Assembly: GCA_022563615.1 (NCBI GenBank)
Contig: JADFMZ010000013.1
Span: forward strand, 1 to 19,405
Direction of reading: 5' to 3'
Origin: Planctomycetota bacterium
GTDB taxonomy: Bacteria > Planctomycetota > Phycisphaerae > UBA1845
DNA length: 19,405 nt
The notes under the pieces are model-generated. The model searched no databases. It was not told where the DNA came from and saw only the letters and a program-made list of their open reading frames with translations. Positions 8,567 to 15,098 of the stretch are shown piece by piece; within the stretch, counting starts at the first letter, position 1, and each line of letters starts with the position of its first letter. The translations under genes were made by a program, and so were the position numbers.

Positions 8567-9565
8567 TTAGGGCACAGCCACGTGGTCCAGCACGGCGCGA
8601 ATGACGTCCTCGGATGTCTTCTCCTCGGCCTCAGCCTCGTACGTTACGATGATGCGATGGCGCAACACGTCGGGGGCAATCGTCTTGACGTCCTGGGGCG
8701 TAACGTATCCTCGACCAGCCATGAAGGCCGATGCTCTTGAGCCGACAGTCAGCGCCAACGTCGCGCGCGGCGAAGCTCCGTACTGAATCCAGTCGGCGAT
8801 GGGCAGGTTCAATGCAGCCGGGTCGCGCGTGGCAAAGATCAAATCCACAATGTAGTCCTTGATCTTGTCGTCGATGTAGATTTCATCCACGATCTTGCGG
8901 GCTTCCAGGATGTCCGAGGGTGACATGACCGGATCGATGTCGATCGCCGGGGAGGTGGAGCCCATGCGATCGAGGATTCGTCGCTCTTCCTCCCGGGTCG
9001 GATAACTCACTAGTAACTTCATCATGAACCGATCGACCTGCGCCTCGGGCAGCGGATAGGTTCCCTCCTGTTCAATCGGGTTCTGCGTCGCCAGCACAAG
9101 GAATGGGTCGTCAAGCGGAAAGGTCTCCCTGCCGATCGTTACCTGTCGTTCCTGCATCGCTTCGAGCAGGGCCGATTGGACTTTCGCGGGGGCGCGGTTG
9201 ATCTCGTCCGCCAGGATGATATTGGAGAAAATCGGCCCCTTCTGCACCACGAAGGTGCCGTCGTTCGGGCGATAAATCAACGTGCCGATGAGGTCGGCGG
9301 GCAGAAGATCAGGCGTGAACTGCAAACGTTGAAACGCGGTGTCGATGCCTCGGGCCAGACAGGCGACCGCCGTTGTCTTGGCCAGCCCCGGAACGCCCTC
9401 GATCAGCAGGTGTCCGTTCGACAGCAGCCCGATCACCATTCGATCCAGCAGGGCGTCCTGCCCCACGATCACCCGGTGCATCTGCTCCAACAGCCGTCGA
9501 AAGGGTTCGCTTCGCTGTTCCGCCTGCTCGCTCACATGCTTGATGTCCCAGGCTGTCGTTGCCAT
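8567..9565 (-). CDS. moxR: MoxR-type AAA+ ATPase
   Basis: A 332-residue AAA+ ATPase of the MoxR group, the first gene of the operon. The Walker A motif is GVPGLAKT (57-64), the form typical of MoxR. Walker B is IILADEI (116-122), sensor 1 is LATQNP (158-163), and the arginine-finger region is EGTYPLPEAQVDRF (168-181). MoxR ATPases act as chaperone-like machines that assemble or activate partners carrying VWA domains; here the likely partners are the DUF58, BatA and BatB proteins encoded downstream. The start at 9565 has GGAGAG about 12 bases upstream. No other ATPase lies in the window, so this one could also serve the second VWA locus at the right end, though a second moxR may lie just outside. 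Confidence 0.93.
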   Translation of the reverse strand: MATTAWDIKHVSEQAEQRSEPFRRLLEQMHRVIVGQDALLDRMVIGLLSNGHLLIEGVPGLAKTTAVACLARGIDTAFQRLQFTPDLLPADLIGTLIYRPNDGTFVVQKGPIFSNIILADEINRAPAKVQSALLEAMQERQVTIGRETFPLDDPFLVLATQNPIEQEGTYPLPEAQVDRFMMKLLVSYPTREEERRILDRMGSTSPAIDIDPVMSPSDILEARKIVDEIYIDDKIKDYIVDLIFATRDPAALNLPIADWIQYGASPRATLALTVGSRASAFMAGRGYVTPQDVKTIAPDVLRHRIIVTYEAEAEEKTSEDVIRAVLDHVAVP

Positions 9566-9624
9566 GATGAATCACTCTCCAAAGACCACGCCGAGGCATA
9601 GTTCGGCGAATGTACCCAGGTCCA

Positions 9625-9630
9625 AGTATA
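9625..9630 (-). promoter_or_regulatory. moxR: Candidate -10 box of the moxR operon promoter
   Basis: The minus strand reads TATACT about 60 bases upstream of the moxR start, within a short relatively AT-rich stretch. Five of six positions match the sigma-70 -10 consensus. No well-spaced -35 box accompanies it: TTGAAC lies 22 bases upstream, which is too far. It is placed where a promoter for the long operon is needed. Confidence 0.3.
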
Positions 9631-9703
9631 GACGCAACTGAAGTCATAAACCGTTCAACGGAGCAGCGGAGGATTCCGCAAGGGCTGCATAAGAGGCTTC
9701 TTT

Positions 9704-9772
9704 CAGAGCCGCACTCGTGAGAAAGCGGTCCGGCTTCGCGTCGAAATCCGCTCCCTTACGGTCACGGCTCTG
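9704..9772. repeat. Long hairpin element of RSLTVAAR type
   Basis: An imperfect inverted repeat. The outer arms CAGAGCCG (9704-9711) and CGGCTCTG (9765-9772) are perfectly complementary. Inside, CGTGAG pairs with CTTACG (one wobble) and AGCGG (9724-9728) pairs with CCGCT (9748-9752), leaving a loop of about 19 bases. The right arm contains CGCTCCCTTACGGT, which reads RSLTV in one frame. I recall this as the core of a dispersed, extragenic palindromic repeat in many planctomycete genomes. REP-like elements of this kind are moved by RAYT (REP-associated tyrosine) transposases; none is encoded in the window. Confidence 0.6.
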
Positions 9773-9955
9773 TTTGTCATGACCCTTCCCATACATCCTC
9801 CAAGACGCGCGAGCGATGAGGTGCCGTGATGTGTCACTGATAGGCAGTACCGTAAAGCGATCGCAATTCCAAGACCACGGGTTCCGCGAGCGGCGGCCAT
9901 CACCCTCCCCAAGCGTTTTCCCAATCCACAGAATGAAGGTTGACGAATAACCAGG

Positions 9956-10843
9956 CTAAAGGATGCCGTCACCAAAGGGTGTATCTTTGGCGCCGGCGTC
10001 CGCGTTTTCGGCCGCCGGGTCGGGCTTTTCGTCTTGAGTCGGACCCGGCGCATCGCGTTTGCTTGGCGTATCGATCTGAGGTTCGGGCGCGACCTCCTCG
10101 GCCGCGCCACTCTCAATCGCCATCGCCGGTTCACGTTCGACCGTATCGCGCGGACGATCCTCGGGAGTAGGCTCCCTATCTCGGCGCTGCCGTTCGCTCG
10201 AGGAACGGCTAGACCCGGTTGATTTCTTCTCCGTTTCGGCGCGATCGGGGCCGAAGCCCGTGGATTTCCGAGTTGCAGATGATCCAGTCGACCGGCCTCG
10301 GAGGTTTGCAATCATCGCCCCGTAGTCATCGAGTTCGGGTGCCGGCTGATCCACTGGCCTATCCACCGGCTCATCCGCAGGCAATGCCACCGGCTCTTCC
10401 GCCTGCCTTTCTACCGGCTCTTCTGGTCTGGCGTCCATGGCGGCCGTCTCCACCTCTACGTCCGAGGACTGCTCCTGATCGACTTCGTCCTGATACGCCT
10501 GGATGACGTGCTCCTGGAGCTGTTCCCGAAAGGACGCCCGAATGGGGTGGGCGATATCGCGATGCAGCCTGGATCGGCCGTTGGCGTCGGACGGAATGGA
10601 TTGGGAGGGCAGCTCCTTTCCGCACTCATTACAGTAGCGCGCCCGCAGGTGGTTCTTCTGGCGACAGCTCGGGCAGTGGACGGCCAGTTTCTGTGAAGGC
10701 ATAGCCACGAACAAACCATTGGTTCCGTCTACGACTTTCACGTCGCGCACCACGAACGCTTCGTCAAAGGTGACGATGCACACAGCCTTGAGTCGTTCTC
10801 CAGGGTCTCGAACGAGTTTTACTCTCACTTCAGAGATGTCCAT
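9956..10843 (-). CDS. spoVG: SpoVG family protein with zinc-ribbon insert and long acidic tail
   Basis: A 295-residue SpoVG homologue, about three times the usual 85-100 residues. The SpoVG fold is split: residues 1-52 (MDISEVRVKLV; VVDGTNGLFVAMPS) and 94-118 (HRDIAHPIRASFREQLQEHV) match the two halves of ordinary SpoVG. Between them lies a four-cysteine zinc ribbon (CPSC 57-60, CNEC 71-74). After residue 120 comes a low-complexity acidic tail with EPV repeats, then many Ser, Arg and Glu residues. SpoVG proteins bind nucleic acids and affect septation, sporulation or virulence in Firmicutes and spirochaetes; the role in planctomycetes is not known. The ATG directly follows the ispE stop (TGA, ATG), and GAGGAG in the ispE end serves as ribosome binding site, so the two are cotranscribed. 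ispE-spoVG proximity is also seen in Bacillus. Confidence 0.86.
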   Translation of the reverse strand: MDISEVRVKLVRDPGERLKAVCIVTFDEAFVVRDVKVVDGTNGLFVAMPSQKLAVHCPSCRQKNHLRARYCNECGKELPSQSIPSDANGRSRLHRDIAHPIRASFREQLQEHVIQAYQDEVDQEQSSDVEVETAAMDARPEEPVERQAEEPVALPADEPVDRPVDQPAPELDDYGAMIANLRGRSTGSSATRKSTGFGPDRAETEKKSTGSSRSSSERQRRDREPTPEDRPRDTVEREPAMAIESGAAEEVAPEPQIDTPSKRDAPGPTQDEKPDPAAENADAGAKDTPFGDGIL

Positions 10844-11764
10844 TCATAGCTCCTCGTAAAGGATCGTACTTTCCCCAGCGGGAGCAGCCACAACCATGGT
10901 GGTCAGGCCGTCACCCTGCCGCTTCACCCTCTGGGCCGCCTCCATGGCCGCCTGTTGTTCATCAAAAAGCAGGTACAGAGCGGAGCCGGCTCCGCTTACG
11001 CGAATCGACGGGAATCCAAGGCGCTTAAGCGCCTGGTGTGCGCGGGCGACATCGGGACTTACACGAAATATCGCCGGCGCCAATTGGTTTCGAAGAAGCG
11101 CCGACAATTCGTCGGCCGAGCCGGCTTCCATAAGCCCAGCCTCTTCGCCCGCCGGGAGTCCCAACCCGTCTGACGGACGCCACGCCCGATAGACTTCCCG
11201 CGTCGAAACTTGACAATTTGCGAACACCAGCAGAACCCACCCGGACCAGCGCAGCGTAACCGCCTCGACTTCCTCTCCCCGCCCGGAGAGGAGCGCACTG
11301 GGCAACGAGAAAAATAGCGGCACATCGGAGCCGATTTGCGCGCCGAGTGTGGCCAACTCCTCCCGACTCAGATTCGCATCCCACAGCTCATTGCATAGAC
11401 GCAACGTCGCGGCGGCGTCACTGCTCCCGCCCCCCAGCCCGGAGGCTACGGGAATCCGCTTATCCAATTCGATCGTCACCCCGCCCGAATGGTCTGCCCC
11501 TTGAGCAAGTTTCGTGGCGGCGGTTACGACAAGATTGTCTTGGCCGTTCAGATTTGGATCGGTGCAGGCTACTGTGATCTGGGATTTCGGATGTACGATG
11601 CAACGAACGCGATCCCGCAAATCGACCCCGATCACCAGGGAACGTATTTCGTGAAAGCCGTCCGGGCGTTGGTTGCGAACATCCAGCGTTAGATTGATCT
11701 TGCCCGGCGCTGAGGCCGATACCGCCGACTTGACTTGCGACTTGCTGGAGACACCAAGGGTCAT
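10844..11764 (-). CDS. ispE: 4-diphosphocytidyl-2-C-methyl-D-erythritol kinase
   Basis: IspE, the GHMP-family kinase that phosphorylates CDP-methylerythritol in the MEP pathway of isoprenoid synthesis. The start used gives 306 residues, near the family length. Visible motifs are APGKINLTLDV with the catalytic lysine (22), RPDGFHEI (33-40), the ATP loop PVASGLGGGSSDAAAT (105-120), GSDVPLFF with the catalytic aspartate (147), and SGAGSALYLLF near the end. All key residues are present. The frame stays open to an ATG at 11902, which would add 46 residues (including EAATKLKGAVRLGLVGRH) with moderate coding character; neither start has a strong ribosome binding site. It is cytosolic and sits directly before spoVG. 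Confidence 0.9.
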   Translation of the reverse strand: MTLGVSSKSQVKSAVSASAPGKINLTLDVRNQRPDGFHEIRSLVIGVDLRDRVRCIVHPKSQITVACTDPNLNGQDNLVVTAATKLAQGADHSGGVTIELDKRIPVASGLGGGSSDAAATLRLCNELWDANLSREELATLGAQIGSDVPLFFSLPSALLSGRGEEVEAVTLRWSGWVLLVFANCQVSTREVYRAWRPSDGLGLPAGEEAGLMEAGSADELSALLRNQLAPAIFRVSPDVARAHQALKRLGFPSIRVSGAGSALYLLFDEQQAAMEAAQRVKRQGDGLTTMVVAAPAGESTILYEEL

Positions 11765-12087
11765 TGGATGGATGGAGTCCTCGACGAAGCAAAGTTCAGA
11801 CGGCGCGTGTCGCCCCACCAGCCCTAATCGAACAGCCCCCTTCAGCTTCGTCGCCGCTTCCCAACGCAAAGCCGAACGGGAGCGATAACCATCGTAGATC
11901 ATCGCGTGTTTCTGTCAACCTGGCAGCGCTGTGCCTTCGCCAAAGGACTGCACGGGCAGCCGTGGGTTGAGGCGTCAGGTCGCGGGGCGTTTATCGGCCG
12001 ATCCGTCCTGTAGCGCATCCACCTCGACGTGTTGCCTTAAGCCGACAGATCGTCAAAACCCACACGACCTATCACATCCAAGTAGTG

Positions 12088-12118
12088 ACGTAACCTATTG
12101 CTCTTTACTGGTTTACGT
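12088..12118. repeat. Inverted repeat, possible operator
   Basis: ACGTAACC (12088-12095) and GGTTTACGT (12110-12118) are complementary except for one extra base, separated by 14 bases. The element lies in the AT-richest part of the divergent region, where promoters for ispE or the plus-strand gene would be expected, so it could be a regulator site. There is no direct evidence for binding. Confidence 0.3.
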
Positions 12119-12171
12119 GATTTCCATGCAGTTGCGCGTCTTCGGACCTCGCTTTGCAGGGGGATTGGGTG

Positions 12172-12306
12172 CCTGTTGGAGTAATTCCTGGAGCCACGGT
12201 TTTCGGCGTCCGAGCGAAATGGATCTTGGCCGCGCCGGGGCGTCAGGACAACAGGAACAAGAGGGTCTTTGCCCTACCGGAATAGGCTCCAGGCCGGAGC
12301 CGTTTT
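12172..12306 (+). promoter_or_regulatory. Structured leader RNA candidate with alternative hairpins
   Basis: Upstream of the gene at 12352 one segment can pair in two ways. GGCTCCAGG (12285-12293) is a perfect 9-base complement of CCTGGAGCC (12187-12195). Its first six bases also pair with GGAGCC (12296-12301), forming a compact hairpin followed by GTTTT (12302-12306), a weak terminator-like end. The two pairings exclude each other, as in attenuators and riboswitches. Further pairings are CCTGTTG (12172-12178) with CAACAGG (12249-12255), which would cross the 9-base pairing like a pseudoknot, CGGCG (12204-12208) with CGCCG (12233-12237), and AGGG (12262-12265) with CCCT (12272-12275). I do not recognise a known riboswitch class. 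GC-rich DNA gives chance pairings, so this is a candidate only. Confidence 0.35.
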
Positions 12307-12351
12307 GCCGGCGAGAGCAACCTCGTGTCTTCATGGAGAGGAGGAAGCATT

Positions 12352-12834
12352 ATGGGGCCGATCATGCCGGCTGGCACGGGCACCAACCCGATTTCAACCG
12401 CTCCCTCGCGAGCGGGTGGAGCGGGAGGCATGTCCCCGTCACAATCGCTGGCGTCCAGTGGGGGCGCGACGAGCACCAGCGCGATCAGTGATCCGACGCG
12501 CGTCAGCGAAGTATTCGCCGCGGTTACGCAACTGCTCCGTGGACTCGGTCAAGGCCTCGAAAACGACGCGGTTCTCAAGATGATCATCGCGCTGTTGATC
12601 CTCATGGCTTTGTTGGAGAGTTCGAGCGAACCGGCAAAGTCGCAGAACAACAATCTGCTATCGCTAGGGGGCGGGGCGAGCCAACCTTTTTCGGCAATCA
12701 CCATGACGGCTTCCTCCACGACGATCTCGATCCAGCAAACATCGGTTTACATTGTCGGCGGCTCGGCGGCGCAAGCGTTCGAGACCTTGGAATCGACACC
12801 TGAACCCGGCGGACAGGTCGATTTGTCGGCCTGA
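12352..12834 (+). CDS. Small Ser/Gly/Ala-rich protein with one hydrophobic helix
   Basis: A 160-residue protein that I do not recognise. Residues 1-50 are low-complexity Gly/Ser/Ala/Thr/Pro; residues 52-90 form a helical block (VSEVFAAVTQLLRGLGQGLE, then VLKMIIALLILMALLE). The rest is Ser/Thr-rich with alternating beta-like segments (ITMTASSTTISIQQ) and an acidic end. There is no signal peptide at the N terminus, so the central helix may insert in a membrane or mediate self-association. The ATG at 12352 has an excellent ribosome binding site (GGAGGA eight bases upstream), which argues that the gene is real and that the frame's earlier codons from 12325 are not used. The next gene (a PEP-CTERM protein) starts 87 bases later on the same strand. 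Confidence 0.68.
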   Translation: MGPIMPAGTGTNPISTAPSRAGGAGGMSPSQSLASSGGATSTSAISDPTRVSEVFAAVTQLLRGLGQGLENDAVLKMIIALLILMALLESSSEPAKSQNNNLLSLGGGASQPFSAITMTASSTTISIQQTSVYIVGGSAAQAFETLESTPEPGGQVDLSA

Positions 12835-12921
12835 TCCGGAGATCGGCGCCGCGCTCTGCCAAGGTCGGCGGCCTGTAGCCGAAGATCGGGATTTCGGGAA
12901 CACGAATGCGAGAGCGGTGAA

Positions 12922-13659
12922 ATGCCAATGGGACGAAGAGTTCATGCGAGTTTGTTCATCCTTGCGGTGATGCTGACGGCTGAATCCTCGTCCGCCGCCT
13001 TCCACCTGATGCAGATCGAGCAGGTCATCGGTGGCGTCAACGGCGATTCAACGGCTCAAGCCATACAGCTCCGCCTGCGGGCGGGCGGGGAAACCAATCT
13101 GTCGTTTGCCCGCCTGCGAGCATGGGATGCCTCAGGAGCCAATCCGATCACTCTGATTGACTTCGACTCGGACGTGTCCAGCGGCAGCCTCGGCGATCGC
13201 GTGCTGATTGCCAGTCCGGCTTTTATGACCTACACGCAGACGCCGATCAGCAGCGATTTCGAAATGACAAACCTCATTCCAGGCAGCTACCTGGCAGCCG
13301 GGCGGATTACCTTTGAAGGCGATGACGGCACGATCTATTGGCTGCTTGGTTTCGGTGGATCTGCGTACAGCGGATCGACACTGGGTTTAGGAACGAACGA
13401 TCGAGACGGCAATTTCGGTCCACCCTTTGCCGGCTCCTTGCCTTCGAGCGATGCGCGAGCCCTGCTGTTCCAGGGACTAGCGACTGATTTCAGTCTTTCA
13501 AACGACGTTGATTATGCATTGACCGACGGCCCCGCGGTCTTCACGAACAATGCGGGCGAGAGTACGCTCCTCGTTCCCGAACCGGGCACGCTATCGCTGC
13601 TTCTTGTTGCGGTGGGAGTGTTCTCGCGACATCGGGCGCGTCGTAAGCAAACCCGATAG
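12922..13659 (+). CDS. PEP-CTERM sorting domain protein
   Basis: A 245-residue secreted protein. It has an N-terminal signal peptide (RRVHASLFILAVMLTAESSSA) and a PEP-CTERM tail: VPEPG at residues 218-222, a hydrophobic helix (TLSLLLVAVGVF), and a basic end (RHRARRKQTR). Such tails are recognised and cleaved by an exosortase, after which the protein is released or anchored at the surface. No exosortase gene is in the window. The mature part (residues 27-215) is beta-rich with many Gly, Ser, Thr and Asp; I do not recognise a catalytic domain. Start codons at 12922 and 12928 are both possible; GAGAGCGG lies upstream of the first. Confidence 0.85.
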   Translation: MPMGRRVHASLFILAVMLTAESSSAAFHLMQIEQVIGGVNGDSTAQAIQLRLRAGGETNLSFARLRAWDASGANPITLIDFDSDVSSGSLGDRVLIASPAFMTYTQTPISSDFEMTNLIPGSYLAAGRITFEGDDGTIYWLLGFGGSAYSGSTLGLGTNDRDGNFGPPFAGSLPSSDARALLFQGLATDFSLSNDVDYALTDGPAVFTNNAGESTLLVPEPGTLSLLLVAVGVFSRHRARRKQTR

Positions 13660-13660
13660 G

Positions 13661-13757
13661 CTAAGAGTCTATCCCAAAAATGTGGTACGGGTTTGTAATC
13701 CGTGCGTTTCACCGGTTGAAAACCGGTGCCACAAGGGTGATTGGGATAGGTTCTAAG
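13661..13757. repeat. Cruciform repeat element (GTGFQPV type)
   Basis: A nested palindrome just after the PEP-CTERM gene. The outer arms at 13661-13677 and 13741-13757 are complementary at 14 of 17 positions. Inside, TGTGG (13681-13685) pairs with CCACA (13129+600, i.e. 13729-13733) and encloses two hairpins: ACGG (13687-13690) with CCGT (13700-13703), and CACCGGTT (13710-13717) with AACCGGTG (13721-13728). The whole can fold as a three-way or four-way junction. In one minus-strand frame it reads CGTGFQPV and YKPVPH, a peptide I recall as a frequent spurious annotation from dispersed repeats of planctomycetes and other phyla. It may be a small non-autonomous mobile element; no transposase is nearby. 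Confidence 0.7.
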
Positions 13758-13817
13758 CGTCGGCACGGTCGTGATCCCTGCTTGTGTGCCTGGCCAGTGT
13801 GCTCTAACCTCGACCGC

Positions 13818-15098
13818 ATGCATTCCCGATCGGATTCCCGCCTCGTGCCGCAACGCCTCCACCGTATTGCGATCATCGGCGCGGGACCAATCGGACTCGA
13901 AGCCGCTCTGGCGGCTGCTCAAGCCGGCTTGGCATTCGATGTGTACGAGGCGGGCCGAGTCGGCGATTCCATGCAAAACTGGGGCCATGTCACGCTCTTT
14001 ACGCCGTTTTCGATGAATCACAGTCAGGCTGGCGCGCAGGCTATTCTGGCTGAGCGCCCGAACGATCCGCTGCCTTCTGGCGATGCCTTGATGACCGGCG
14101 CCGATTATGTCGAGCGTTACCTTCTGCCGCTTTCACGAACACCGCTTCTGCATGGGCGTATCCATACGGGGCGCCGCGTGATCGGCGTGGCCCGAAAAGG
14201 GTTGCTCAAGCAAGAAGCGGTGGGCGATCCGAATCGGGGAGGCAGCCCGTTCCTGCTGTTTCTTGACACGGATTCCCAAGGCGAGCGATTGGTGGAGGCA
14301 GACGTGGTCATCGACGCAAGCGGCCTGTACAGCCAACCGAACCGGTTGGGTCCAAGCGGCCTCTTGGCGATCGGAGAACGATCGGCGGGTGCGTTGGTGA
14401 AGTACGGCCTGGATGACATCACCGGAAAACACCGGGATCGGTACGTGGGGAAACGGATCGCCTTGATCGGCGCCGGGTATTCGGCGGCTACCTCCGTTGT
14501 TGCGCTGCGCGCGTTGGTGGATGAACACCCTGAAACACACGTTGTCTGGTTGACGCGACGCGATTCCCGTCAGCCTATTCGTGAGATCGAGGAAGATCGC
14601 TTGCCGGCCCGGCGGGTACTAGCCAAGCAGGCTAACGCGATTGCGCGGGAATCGCATCCACGATTGAAGCATCTGCGGGGCACATGGGTGGAACGACTCG
14701 AACCGACACAGGACTCGACCGTTGTCGTGCACAGCGTTGACCCTGCCGGACATCGCAATCGGTTCGAGGTTGATCGAGTTATTGCCCAGGTCGGCAATCG
14801 TCCGGACCGGTCGCTCTATGAAGAGTTGCAGGTGCATGAGTGTTACGCGACGCAGGCCCCGATGAAGCTGGCGGCCGCGCTGCTCAGTCAGGCGACTACG
14901 GACTGCCTTGATCGCATGCCAACTCCATCCGACACCCTATGCAACCCCGAACCAAACTTTTTCATCCTTGGGGCCAAGAGCTATGGGCGCGATTCGAGCT
15001 TTCTGATCCGAACGGGGCTTGCTCAAGTCAAACAGGTCTTTACTCTGCTGGCGGACAGGAGATCCGCGACGCCGGCCGAAGCTGCGGGAACAGAGTAA
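13818..15098 (+). CDS. FAD/NAD(P)-binding oxidoreductase
   Basis: A 426-residue flavoprotein with two Rossmann motifs: GAGPIGLEAA (21-30) for FAD, ending in VYEAG, and GAGYSA (218-223) for NAD(P)H. DASGLYSQPN (167-176) is a typical second FAD contact. A segment after the first motif (NWGHVTLFTPFSMN, 54-67) recalls the substrate-side loop of YpdA-like and flavin monooxygenase-like reductases, but I cannot name a substrate. There is no CxxC redox pair near the flavin, so it is not an ordinary disulfide reductase. The frame extends up to 13680 through the cruciform repeat; the ATG at 13818 starts just before the Rossmann fold and is preferred, although no clear ribosome binding site precedes it. 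Its stop overlaps the radical SAM start by one base (TAATG), so the two products probably act together. Confidence 0.82.
   Translation: MHSRSDSRLVPQRLHRIAIIGAGPIGLEAALAAAQAGLAFDVYEAGRVGDSMQNWGHVTLFTPFSMNHSQAGAQAILAERPNDPLPSGDALMTGADYVERYLLPLSRTPLLHGRIHTGRRVIGVARKGLLKQEAVGDPNRGGSPFLLFLDTDSQGERLVEADVVIDASGLYSQPNRLGPSGLLAIGERSAGALVKYGLDDITGKHRDRYVGKRIALIGAGYSAATSVVALRALVDEHPETHVVWLTRRDSRQPIREIEEDRLPARRVLAKQANAIARESHPRLKHLRGTWVERLEPTQDSTVVVHSVDPAGHRNRFEVDRVIAQVGNRPDRSLYEELQVHECYATQAPMKLAAALLSQATTDCLDRMPTPSDTLCNPEPNFFILGAKSYGRDSSFLIRTGLAQVKQVFTLLADRRSATPAEAAGTE

Larger units (their letters stand above)
9566..9955. other. Non-coding stretch between spoVG and moxR
   Basis: These 390 bases carry no gene that I can support. 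They hold the probable moxR promoter near 9625 and a 69-base hairpin repeat at 9704-9772. The rest (9773-9955) shows no coding bias, no tRNA signature and no clear terminator after spoVG. A 202-codon minus-strand frame crossing it (9703-10311) is Arg/Ser-rich and antiparallel in character to a shadow of spoVG. Confidence 0.6.
11765..12351. other. Divergent intergenic region
   Basis: The span between ispE and the plus-strand gene at 12352. If ispE starts at 11902 it is 449 bases. It holds a small hairpin CACGG-GCAG-CCGTG (11951-11964), an inverted repeat at 12088-12118, and the structured leader candidate at 12172-12306. I see no tRNA, no RNase P, SRP or tmRNA signature, and no credible reading frame. 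Confidence 0.6.

Noticed and set aside
9703..10311. 202-codon minus-strand frame overlapping spoVG
   Set aside because: It is very rich in Arg, Pro and Ser, overlaps the well-supported spoVG tail in another frame, and runs through the hairpin repeat at 9704-9772.
12120..12306. 6S, SRP or RNase P RNA in the leader region
   Set aside because: The conserved signatures (for example the GGAAGGAAGCA-type SRP loop) are missing and a single long rod-shaped fold could not be drawn.
11931..12491. 186-codon plus-strand frame in the divergent region
   Set aside because: It overlaps the strong start of the gene at 12352 in another frame and has no coding character.
13680..13817. Extended N terminus of the flavoprotein
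   Set aside because: The extra 46 codons translate the cruciform repeat and show no similarity to the flavoprotein family; the domain begins after the ATG at 13818.
14939..15097. Extended N terminus of the radical SAM protein
   Set aside because: It is out-of-frame translation of the oxidoreductase end; the coupled ATG at 15098 is the natural start.
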